Shown here: in pieces, positions 54,383-63,250 of the stretch | How positions within the stretch are numbered: the first letter of the stretch is position 1 | How the letters are laid out: each line of letters begins with the position of its first letter | Source: Aurelia coerulea | Taxonomy: Eukaryota; Cnidaria; Scyphozoa; Semaeostomeae; Ulmaridae | Direction of reading: 5' to 3' | DNA length: 64,000 nucleotides | Assembly (NCBI GenBank): GCA_039566865.1 | Contig: CM076943.1 | Span: 17,167,501 to 17,231,500, forward strand | Translations under genes and position numbers: made by a program | The notes under the pieces: model-generated | Told to the model about the DNA's origin: nothing | What the model saw: only the letters and a program-made list of their open reading frames with translations | Database searches by the model: none

Positions 54383-57300
54383 TTTGTAACATAATGATGT
54401 AATCTCGATTACTTACTCACAGGGATCTAATGCATACAATTCTTCAGGGAAATATCTCATTTTCATTCATCTTATTTTCTCATAAGGTTTTGATTTTGAA
54501 AATCAGATACATAGAATAAGATATACATGACGTAATTACAGGGATCTAATGCACACAATTGTTCAGGGAAATATCTCATTTTCATGCATCTTATTTTCTC
54601 ATAAGGTTTTGATTTTGAAAATCAGATACATAGAATAAGATACATGACGTAAATACAGGGATCTAATGCATACAATTCTTCAGGGAAATATTTCATTTTC
54701 ATGCATCTTATTTTCTCATAAGGTTTTGATTTTGAAAATCAGATACATCTAATAAGATACATGACGTAATTACAGGGGAACAATGTATATTTGTAACAGG
54801 ATGATGTAATCTCGATTACTTACTCACAGGGATCTAATGCATGCAATTCTTCATGGGAATATCTCATTTTCATGCATCTTATTTTCTCATAAGGTTTTGA
54901 TTTTGAAAATCAGATACATAGAATAAGATACATGACGTAATTACAGGGGAACAATGTGTATTTGTAACACAATGATGTAATCTCGATTACTTACTCACAG
55001 CGATCTAATGCATACAATTGTTCAGGGAAATATCTCATTTTCATGCATCTTATTTTCTCATAAGGTTTTGATTTTGAAAATCAGATACATAGAATAAGAT
55101 ACATGACGTAATTACAGGGGAACAATGTGTATTTGTAACACAATGATGTAATCTCGATTACTTACTCACAGGGATCTAATGCATACAATTCTTCATGGGA
55201 ATATATCATTTTCATGCATCTTATTTTCTCATAAGGTTTTGATTTTGAAAATCAGATACATAGAATAAGATACATGACGCAATTACAGGGGAGCAATGTA
55301 TATTTGTAACAGGATGATGTAATCTCGATTACTTACTCACAGGGATCTAATGCATACAATTCTTCATGGGAATATCTCATTTTCATGCATCTTATTTTCT
55401 CATAAGGTTTTGATTTTGAAAATCAGATACATAGAATAAGATACATGACGTAATTACAGGGGAACAATGTGTATTTGTAACACAATGATGTAATCTCGAT
55501 TACTTACTCACAGCGATCTAATGCATACAATTGTTCAGGGAAATATCTCATTTTCATGCATCTTATTTTCTCATAAGGTTTTGATTTTGAAAATCAGATA
55601 CATAGAATAAGATACATGACGTAATTACAGGGGAACAATGTGTATTTGTAACACAATGATGTAATCTCGATTACTTACTCGCAGGGATCTAATGCATACA
55701 ATTGTTCAGGGAAATATCTCATTTTCATGCATCTTATTTTCTCATAAGGTTTTGATTTTGAAAATCAGATACATAGAATAAGATACATGACGTAAATACA
55801 GGGATCTAATGCATACAATTGTTCAGGGAAATACCTCATTTTCATGCATCTTATTTTCTCATAAGGTTTTGATTTTGAAAATCAGATACATAGAATAAGA
55901 TGCATGACGTAATTACAGGGGAACAATGTGTATTTGTAACACAATGATGTAATCTCGATTACTTACTCACAGCGATCTAATGCATACAATTGTTCAGGGA
56001 AATATCTCATTTTCATGCATCTTATTTTCTCATAAGGTTTTGATTTTGAAAATCAGATACATAGAATAAGATACATGACGTAAATACAGGGATCTAATGC
56101 ATATAATTGTTCAGGGAAATATCTCATTTTCATGCATCTTATTTTCTCATAAGGTTTTGATTTTGAAAATCAGATACATAGAATAAGATACATGACGTAA
56201 TTACAGGGGAACAATGTGTATTTGTAACACAATGATGTAATCTCGATTACTTACTCACAGGGATCTAATGCATACAATTGTTCAGGGAAATATCTCATTT
56301 TCATGCATCTTATTTTCTCATAAGGTTTTGATTTTGAAAATCAGATACATAGAATAAGATACATGACGTAATTACAGGGGAACAATGTGTATTTGTAACA
56401 CAATGATGTAATCTCGATTACTTACTCACAGCGATCTAATGCATACAATTGTTCAGGGAAATATCTCATTTTCATGCATCTTATTTTCTCATAAGGTTTT
56501 GATTTTGAAAATCAGATACATGACGTAAATACAGGGATCTAATGCATACAATTGTTCAGGGAAATATCTCATTTTCATGCATCTTATTTTCTCATAAGGT
56601 TTTGATTTTGAAAATCAGATACATAGAATAAGATACATGACGTAATTACAGGGGAACAATGTGTATTTGTAACACAATGATGTAATCTCGATTACTTACT
56701 CACAGGGATCTAATGCATACAATTGTTCAGGGAAATATCTCATTTTCATGCATCTTATTTTTTCATAAGGTTTTGATTTTGAAAATCAGACACAAGGAAT
56801 AAGATACATGACGTAATTACAGGGGAACAATGTGTCTTTGTAACACAATGATGTAATATTCAATACTTAGTCACAGGGACCTATTGCATACAATTTTCCA
56901 GGAGAATATCTAATTTTCCTGTATCTTGCTTTTTCATAAGGTCTTGATTGTGAAAATCAGATACAAAAAGTGAGATATATGACGTAATTATAAGAAAATA
57001 TCTGATAATAATGTATCTTATTTTCTTACAAAGTCTTGATTGCGAAAATCAGACATAAGAAATAAGATACATGACGTAATTACAGGGAACTAAAGTATGT
57101 TTGTAAGTTGCAACGCAGACCGTTTAATCACTTCAGATATCTTGTTTTGTGTGTCTGATTTTCTTAAAAAAGACCTTTGTTGATAAACAAGATACATGGA
57201 AATCAGATGTTCCTCTGAAGACTTGTATATGTATTAGACCCCTGCAACTAAGTATTCAAGATTACATCATATTTACAAATGTTCCTTGGTCCCCTGTAAT

Positions 57301-58025
57301 TACGTCATGTATCTATTTTGTGTATCTGATTTTCACAATCGAGACCTTGTCAGAAAATAAGATGCATGAAAACGAGATATTCCCCTGAACAATTGTGTGC
57401 ATTAGATCCCTGTAATTACGTCATGTATCTTATTCTATGTATCTGATTTTTGCAATTAAAACCTTATGAGAAAATAAGATGCATGAAGATGAGATATTCC
57501 CCTGAAGAATTTGTGTGCTTTAGATCCCTGTCAGTAAGTTATCGAGATTACATCATCCTGTTACAAATATACATTGTTCCCCTGTAATTGCGTCACGTAT
57601 CTTATTGTGGGTATCTGATTTTTACAATCAAAACCTTGTTAGAAAATAAGATGCATGAAAATGAGATATTTTCCTGAACAATTGTGTGCATTAGATCCCT
57701 GTAATTACGTCATGCATCTTATTCTGGGTATCTGATTTTTGCAATCAAAACCTTGTTAGAAAATAAGATGCATGAAAATGAGATATTTTCCTGAACAATT
57801 GTGTGCATTAGATCCCTGGCACTAAGTTATCGAGATTACATCATCCTTTTACAAATATACATTGTTCCCCTGTAATTGCGTGATGTATCTTATTCTGGGT
57901 ATCTGATTTTTACAATCAAAACCTTGTTAGAAAATAAGATGCATGAAAATGAGATATTTTCCTGAACAATTGTGTGCATTAGATCCCTGGCACTAAGTAA
58001 TCGAGATTGCATCATTATGTTACAA
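54383..58025. repeat. 171-bp/~116-bp satellite array, direct then inverted
   Basis: From 54383 to ~57110 units repeat head-to-tail. A 171-bp unit contains GATGTAATCTCGATTAC, a TCAGGGAAATATCTCATTTT block and GGTTTTGATTTTGAAAATC; shorter units lack a ~51-bp segment. From ~57115 to 58025 the same units continue in reverse complement and more diverged. Units contain two small palindromes (GTAATC-TC-GATTAC and GATTTT-G-AAAATC). The array fills the space between the convergent recombinase and Rep genes. No coding potential seen. Confidence 0.9.
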
Positions 58026-58099
58026 CGTCAGGGTGTAGGCTGAAGAGGGTGAAGGCTGAAGACACAACACAAGAAACAAGACAAGAATCAACTATTTCA

Positions 58100-59347
58100 T
58101 TACAATGAGATGCTTTTTTCAGATAACTGAACTATTGATGTCTCTTTATTTTGTGCAAACCTGTTCTCAAATACACAGTCCTTGCATAGGCATTGGCTGT
58201 CGTGTAATAATTCTGGTTCTTGTGATTTTCGTGCCTCTACGATGCTTCCAACTTCGTCGTCTTGATTGTTGAAGAAATCATAGAATTTCTTTTTCACCCT
58301 TTGGGACATCAGATCCTCCATCTTCTCGAGGGGAACAAATTTCAATGAATCTTCTGGTTGATGGCACCATTCGTTCCACGCCCTTGTTACCATCGTTTTC
58401 TCGCCTCCGTCTTCTTTTTTAAACCACAACATTTCAAGCCGGCCCGTTGACAAATTCTTGTACAGCTCAGGTCTTTTGTTCATGAAGACAACAACTCTTG
58501 GCGGCTGGTATAGCTTCAGTCGTGACTGAAGCTACTCATACCACTCATACTTGGTGGAAAAGATCATTCCATTCTTGAGGGATTCTATCGTATCGAAATT
58601 GATCTTCTCCAGCTGTGATCGACTCAGGTCGAAAATTACGCCACTTTCCCCATTGTATGCATAAGCAACATCTCCTCGTTTTGTCGTTGTATATACTGCC
58701 GCTTCCAAATTCACGTGGTACCACTTGGTTAGCCATGTCTTTCCAAGGCCACCCGCCTCATCGACCACAAACAGCACTCTCCGGTCGCCCTGGAACTCCA
58801 TCATCGACACCACCCATTTCTGCCAAGGGCGCAGCTCCATACTTTTCATTTTCTCTCTGATTATCTCTTCAGCTTCGATGTTTTTCATCCTTGACGCTGT
58901 ATTCTTTATGGCAGAGTAGTTCGACCAAAATTCATCGCCATACTTTCTCGAAGTATCGCCCTCTCCATTCACTTTTAGCTCTTCTGCCATCTCCTCCAGT
59001 GTGATGCGCTCCGTTTGTTCCTTCATTTCTTGCAAAGTACCTATTGCACTGCATTGCCTTACCAATTGTTGTTTTGACCCTTTTGCCTGCTGGAACGCTG
59101 TCCTTTCCGCAGCATCACCAAAAAGACTCTTCATTTGGGATAAGTACACTTGTGTGCCTTTTTTGAATTCCAAATATCCCTTTATCTCCGTCTCATCTCT
59201 TCCATAGCACAGATACCGTAGTGGATGCTTTAGCTGTTCCCAGATTGTGTTGAGCAACTCAATATCTAAGTCACCGTGGTTATTCACTGAAAATATCCAG
59301 CGCGTAGCTTTTGGATTCGGTCTTCTGACCACCCTTACGTTAGGCAT
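58100..59347 (-). pseudogene. CRESS-DNA-type Rep protein with SF3 helicase; degenerate nuclease and one in-frame stop
   Basis: ATG at 59347 in context AACATGC (open upstream without ATG). A 415-codon frame is interrupted once by TAG at 58532-58534 after 271 residues. The N-terminal region resembles a HUH Rep: RWIFSVNN (~16-23) for motif I, TEIKGYLEF (~53) where the HxH of motif II should be, and KQQLVRQCSAIG (~92) where the catalytic Tyr motif III should be. Both histidines and the tyrosine are absent. The superfamily 3 helicase is better kept: Walker A GGLGKT (199-204), Walker B VIFDLSR (237-243), motif C VVVFMNKRPE after the stop. So: nuclease probably dead, ATPase possibly alive if the stop is bypassed. 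It could be an endogenised viral Rep or a captured transposon gene. Confidence 0.7.
58511..58534. repeat. 24-bp palindrome containing the Rep stop codon
   Basis: Arms TAGCTTCAGTC and GACTGAAGCTA flank a 2-base centre. On the Rep coding strand its first three bases are the in-frame TAG. A duplicated TATGAG lies just upstream. The surplus sequence is a multiple of three, so frame is kept on both sides. Confidence 0.8.
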
Positions 59348-59473
59348 GTTTATAGGTTTTTGAACTTCAATTATCGATCTAGCAAAGATCACCGTGATCC
59401 AGGCATTCCCATTAGATTAGAAACTGATTGTTTCTTTGGCCCCTTAAGAACACGAGTGAACCCTATTCCGGAT

Positions 59474-59492
59474 ATATATAGGTGTGTTCCTT
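59474..59492 (-). repeat. Right terminal inverted repeat of the composite element
   Basis: Reverse complement of the left end. It abuts an (AT)n tract at 59491-59512, which obscures any target duplication. Confidence 0.6.
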
Positions 59493-59512
59493 ATATATAT
59501 ATATATATATAT

Positions 59513-59667
59513 GTAGTCAAGAAAAACACATTCTAGTAAACGTTTCGGCGTAAGCCTTCATCAGTAATCTTGATGAAGGCTTACGCCGCTTCCAATCGGC
59601 TCACGCCGATTTACTGATGAAGGCTTACGCCGAAACGTTTACTAGAATGTGTTTTTCTTGACTACAT
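59513..59667. repeat. Inverted repeat with two opposed hammerhead-like cores
   Basis: Arms running from GTAGTCAAGAAAAACACATT inwards are nearly perfect complements around a ~45-bp spacer. The plus strand reads CTGATGA, stem GGC-TTAC-GCC, GAAA, then the self-complementary AACGTT (59614-59640). The left arm gives the same core on the minus strand (about 59540-59566). Core elements match hammerhead ribozymes; the stem I partner is weak, so activity is uncertain. Confidence 0.5.
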
Positions 59668-59735
59668 ATATCTTTTTTATTACATATTGCGAATGAGCTT
59701 ATGAGAATATATATATATATATATATATATGTCGA

Positions 59736-60062
59736 AACGAAAAAAGTACAATACGCAAGTAAAATATATATCGAAACTTATAGAAGGCATTAACAAAAAC
59801 AACACTCGTTTCTTTGGCGACTAGTTTCGTCTGTTCATGCAGACTCTTCAGGCTAAAATGATTAATTTACAGTGGCAACAGAGTTTATGTTTATGGTTCT
59901 TATTCATATGGTGTAAGATTTCTAATTATATTTATCTGACGTAAGATTCAATTTCCGTCTGGCTTTAGTTAATTTAGTTAACTTTATAGGCATAGGAATT
60001 TTAGTTCTAGGGTTTGCTTTAATGTCCGTTTCCTTAAACCTGGATACTGTGTTATTATCATG
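59736..60062 (-). repeat. Inverted partial copy of the hammerhead-bearing repeat
   Basis: Reverse complement of 60165-60500 with few differences, including the end of the coiled-coil ORF and the hammerhead core. An inverted partial repeat next to direct repeats is the layout often seen at the 5' side of Penelope-like insertions. Confidence 0.85.
59819..59851 (-). ncRNA. Hammerhead ribozyme core (inverted copy)
   Basis: Minus strand: CTGAAGA, stem II GTCTG-CATGAA-CAGAC, GAAA, CTAGTC. Same core as at 60376 and 61729. Confidence 0.75.
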
Positions 60063-60158
60063 CTGAATAAATGAAAAAAAGCGCAAAAATCAACTCGATG
60101 CCTGCTCTCTGAGGATGTTGTCCCTCTTCTTCATTGTTCACTATATATATATATATAT

Positions 60159-60505
60159 AACAGAAATGTTAATAACACAGTATCCAGGTTTAAGGAAACG
60201 GACATTAAAGCAAACCCTAGAACTAAAATTCCTATGCCTATAAAGTTAACTAAATTAACTAAAGCCAGACGGAAATTGAATCTTACGTCAGATAAATATA
60301 ATTAGAAATCTTACACCATATGAATAAGAACCATAAACATAAACTCTGTTGCCACTGTAAATTAATCATTTTAGCCTGAAGAGTCTGCATGAACAGACGA
60401 AACTAGTCGCCAAAGAAACGAGTGTTGTTTTTGTTAATGCCTTCTATAAGTTTCGATATATATTTTACTTGCGTATTGTACTTTTTTCGTTTCGACATAT
60501 ACCTC
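60159..60505 (+). repeat. Left direct repeat (pseudo-LTR) with hammerhead
   Basis: About 347 bp, repeated directly at 61512-61858 (period 1353 bp) with few changes. It contains the last ~45 codons of the coiled-coil ORF, its stop, a hammerhead core and a leader, ending just before the ATG at 60522. The two copies plus the interval make a partial head-to-tail dimer of one unit. Confidence 0.88.
60376..60408 (+). ncRNA. Hammerhead ribozyme core (left repeat)
   Basis: CTGAAGA fits the CUGANGA core; stem II is a perfect 5-bp GTCTG/CAGAC with loop CATGAA; GAAA follows; ACTAGT is self-complementary (short stem III); GTC is a standard NUH cleavage triplet. Upstream TTTTAGC can pair with downstream GCCAAAG for stem I with one mismatch. 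Such tiny stem III forms are known from Penelope-like elements and retrozymes and act as dimers. Confidence 0.8.
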
Positions 60506-60521
60506 TCCTTACGTATAAGAG

Positions 60522-61658
60522 ATGGCAGAAAGCAAACAACAGAAAGGTTTTGAAGACCAAGAAGATGAAACAAGATTTCAGTCAGGTCAAGCATCCTTTA
60601 TTCTCGTCGTTATAAGACAAATCAGAGAGACAGCAACTGTCTTATCAGAAAGCAACATAACAGAAGAAATTGATTTGGCAGGAAACATAGTGAAAATGTC
60701 TAGAATCCTTGAAGATTACGTCCAGTGTGGCCAAACAAGAGCTACGACCAAAGAACAGAAACCATTAGACTATTCAAAGATCATACGAAAGATGAAGAAG
60801 AAGAGAAAGCTAGCCTATTACCACTTTTTTAAGAACAAGAGAATGACCGAGATTTACAAGGAAAGTTATAATAAAAATAAAAATGAAATAAAAGTACCAA
60901 AGCACCTAGTTCCGAGGCATCATCCAGAAGAAACGAAACAAGAGCTTCAACTACGAACAAAACACGCGAGACAAAAGTTAAAGCAAGAAATGGAATTATC
61001 AGAATCAAAAAGAAATACCTACGAAAAGAGAATCAAGACAATTGACGATAAAATTGATAACCTAATCGAGATGAAGTATGGTGAGTATCCTCTCAAAATG
61101 CAGTCGATTAAAAACAAATGGAAAACAGAATGTGAAAAGGAAGAAGTTAAATCTATTCAAATTTGGCAAGTGAATGAAACAAAAATGAAGTCGAAAATGC
61201 GTACATTCAAAATACCTCCTGATTTAGTGATAGAGAAGCTAGATAAAGAGAACCGCATGGTTACAGAAACAGCGTCAAAAAAGATGGCTGTCACAGAACA
61301 CCCATGTAAAGAAAAGAAATACGATAATTACCCTAATGATACCATAAGCAACATTAGAGAGCTTGAATCCAAATACATACAAGAATTTGAAAAAATGATG
61401 CACGCTGAAGAAAATGGCGAATTTTTTGATAAATCTGCACTTGAAAGAATTGGCGCAGAAATAGACCGACTTGAAAAAGTCCTTGGAGCTACTACCAATA
61501 ACTATAACTGTAACAGAAATGATAATAACACAGTATCCAGATTTGAGGAAACGGACATTAAAGCAAACCCTAGAACCAAAATTCCTATGCCTATAAAGTT
61601 AACTAAATTAACTAAAGCCAGACGGAAATTGAATCTTACGTCAGATAAATATAATTAG
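60522..61658 (+). CDS. 378-residue basic coiled-coil protein inside a hammerhead-flanked unit
   Basis: Intact intronless ORF, ATG in context GAGATGG, stop inside the right repeat. No known enzyme motif: no RT, nuclease or capsid signature. It is Lys/Glu-rich with heptad-like helices at ~135-210 (KQELQLRTKHARQKLKQ..., then ESKRNTYEKRIKTIDDKID) and ~285-330 (NIRELESKYIQEFEKMM, SALERIGAEIDRLEKVL), and a basic tail (PIKLTKLTKARRKLNL). The last 45 codons are repeated upstream of the ATG because of the dimer layout. It could be the detached N-terminal ORF of a Penelope-like element or the sole protein of a nonautonomous element. Function unknown. Confidence 0.7.
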   Translation: MAESKQQKGFEDQEDETRFQSGQASFILVVIRQIRETATVLSESNITEEIDLAGNIVKMSRILEDYVQCGQTRATTKEQKPLDYSKIIRKMKKKRKLAYYHFFKNKRMTEIYKESYNKNKNEIKVPKHLVPRHHPEETKQELQLRTKHARQKLKQEMELSESKRNTYEKRIKTIDDKIDNLIEMKYGEYPLKMQSIKNKWKTECEKEEVKSIQIWQVNETKMKSKMRTFKIPPDLVIEKLDKENRMVTETASKKMAVTEHPCKEKKYDNYPNDTISNIRELESKYIQEFEKMMHAEENGEFFDKSALERIGAEIDRLEKVLGATTNNYNCNRNDNNTVSRFEETDIKANPRTKIPMPIKLTKLTKARRKLNLTSDKYN

Positions 61659-61858
61659 AAATCTTACACCATATGAATAAGAACCATAAACATAAACTCT
61701 GTTGCCAGTGTAAATTAATCATTTTAGCCTGAAGAGTCTGCATGAACAGACGAAACTAGTCGACAAAGAAACGAGTGTTGTTTTTGTTAATGCCTTCTAT
61801 AAGTTTCGATATATATTTTACTTGCGTATTGTACTTCTTTCGTTTCGACATATATATA
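61512..61858 (+). repeat. Right direct repeat (pseudo-LTR) with hammerhead
   Basis: Direct copy of 60159-60505, carrying the 3' end of the ORF and a hammerhead core at 61729-61761. It ends in an (AT)n tract that abuts the hAT-like element. Confidence 0.88.
61729..61761 (+). ncRNA. Hammerhead ribozyme core (right repeat)
   Basis: Identical core to 60376-60408: CTGAAGA, GTCTG/CAGAC stem, GAAA, ACTAGTC. The base after the cleavage site differs in stem I (GACAAAG instead of GCCAAAG). Confidence 0.78.
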
Positions 61859-61860
61859 TA

Positions 61861-62941
61861 TAGCGTCGTGGCCGGGGGGCCAGGGGGGGCCATGGCCCCC
61901 CCTGTGAAAATGTTGTCGGAAAATTCGTCAGTTTTCCATTCTTGTCGGAAAATCGAAAAAAATTGAATTAATCCATTTTCCTTACATAGCTACTTTATGG
62001 CAATCGAAATGTATACATGAAATATCACTTTTTCGATCGCAAAAACTTAGTTTTTGATGAAAAAGTAGGTTTTTTGACAAAAAACTAGGTCCTTCGTTCG
62101 TTTTTCTGCAAAAAATTCCTTTTTCAATCGAAAGAAAGTGTGTTTTGTATTGGAAAAATAGACACATTAGGCGCAAAAAGTTTCTGACGAATAAATTTCA
62201 GACAAATGCTTTCGGTCAAAACATTCTTGGACTTTTTCCCCGAAAATTCGGTCGTCTTACCTACATTTTGGTGACTAAAAACGATACATTTACAATTTAT
62301 TTTGCACGTTTTATACCTAAAAAATGTCATGCAATTATGGTTTGTGCATTAAGCTTTCAATGAGTTGCTCATCAGAATTTGCACAAGTGAATATTGTTGA
62401 GGAAGATGGAAATGATTACTAAGATGGGATTACTTTCAGTTTCTGTAAACGGATGCGTATAGAAATGAAGATTTATATCAAGCTATCATGCTGCTATCTA
62501 AAATTTGAAACCGATCTATTTTTCAGTGCTTCTAAGGTCATTTTTTTCGAAATTTCCCATGAAAAACCAATAGTAGATTCTTCAAAATAGGGGCGTTTTG
62601 CAACGATCTAAAGGGCGTGGTCACAGAAAATTTTCCCGGGGGCAAGCCCCCGAACCCCCAGTTTTCCACCCTCCTTGCACATATAGCTTCAGCCTCACAT
62701 TCATCACCAATCACGTCTCAACAACAGCCTCACCTCCAACAAGAATCGCCTCTTAACAGGACTGCTGTGTCCCTTTCAAAAATTCTTCGCTATTATGGAA
62801 CTTTTATATGACAAAAGTTCTTGCCATTTTGCCACTTTTTGTTCGTTACATTCCTGCTTAATTTTTGTCGGAAAAATGTCTCTTTGTCGGAAAATTATGA
62901 CCCTTGGCCCCCCCTAAAATCATGCTCCCACGACGCCACTG
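61861..62941. mobile_element. Nonautonomous hAT-like element (~1.08 kb)
   Basis: The right end read inward is CAGTGGCGTCGTGG and the left end is AGCGTCGTGG, with GGGGGGCCA-type subterminal tracts on both sides. CAGNGGCG ends are common in hAT transposons. No transposase; internal sequence is AT-rich with short spurious frames. It sits inside the hammerhead-element cluster and joins an ORF fragment on its right. Confidence 0.55.
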
Positions 62942-63069
62942 GGTAATAGGCTAGCTTTCTCTTCTTCTTCATCTTTCGTATGATCTTTGAATAGTCTAAT
63001 GGTTTCTGTTCTTTGGTCGTAGCTCTTGTTTGGCCACACTGGACGTAATCTTCAAGGATTCTAGACAAT
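62942..63069 (-). pseudogene. Inverted fragment of the coiled-coil ORF
   Basis: The reverse complement matches 60698-60825 of the 378-residue ORF almost base for base (encoding ILEDYVQCGQTRATTKEQK and KIIRKMKKKRKLAYY). Truncated on both sides: hAT-like element left, Penelope-like 3' end right. Shows a second insertion of the same unit in opposite orientation. Confidence 0.85.
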
Positions 63070-63130
63070 GGATACTATAAGTGCGGATGAAGAACGAACG
63101 AGAAATAGACAAAAATTTGATGTTTTTTAG

Positions 63131-63171
63131 CACACTAAGGCCTTTCAAGTCATTACTATCATCAGAGTGTG
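63131..63171 (-). ncRNA. Hammerhead ribozyme at the 3' side of the Penelope-like element
   Basis: Minus strand: CACACT, CTGATGA, stem II AGT-AATG-ACT (closing pair mismatched), GAAA, self-complementary AGGCCT, CTT cleavage triplet, then AGTGTG, which pairs perfectly with CACACT as stem I. It lies ~80 bp downstream of the GIY-YIG ORF stop, where Penelope-like elements are known to carry hammerheads. Confidence 0.78.
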
Positions 63172-63250
63172 ACTGACAAACTGAATTGAAATTCTTATAA
63201 TAATACTGAGATTAATATGTTTACGTAATAACAGACGAGTGAGAATAGTG

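Larger units (their letters stand above)
51766..59492. mobile_element. 7.7-kb composite element: tyrosine recombinase + CRESS-like Rep, bounded by 19-bp inverted repeats
   Basis: AAGGAACACACCTATATAT at 51766-51784 recurs as a perfect reverse complement at 59474-59492. Homology stops at both outer edges. Between them are only two recognisable genes, convergent: a recombinase (52497-54245, +) and a Rep-like gene (58100-59347, -), separated by a satellite array that is itself inverted about ~57.1 kb. No target-site duplication is evident (outer flanks ACCGG and an AT repeat). Tyrosine-recombinase transposons (Cryptons, DIRS) do not usually have such ends or a Rep, so either this is a new arrangement or the 19-bp match belongs to an outer element. 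Confidence 0.55.

Noticed and set aside
54383..58025. CRISPR-like array
   Set aside because: Units are contiguous satellite repeats with no unique spacers, in a eukaryotic context.
58615..59207. Plus-strand frames opposite the Rep gene
   Set aside because: Shadow frames; the minus strand carries the helicase motifs.
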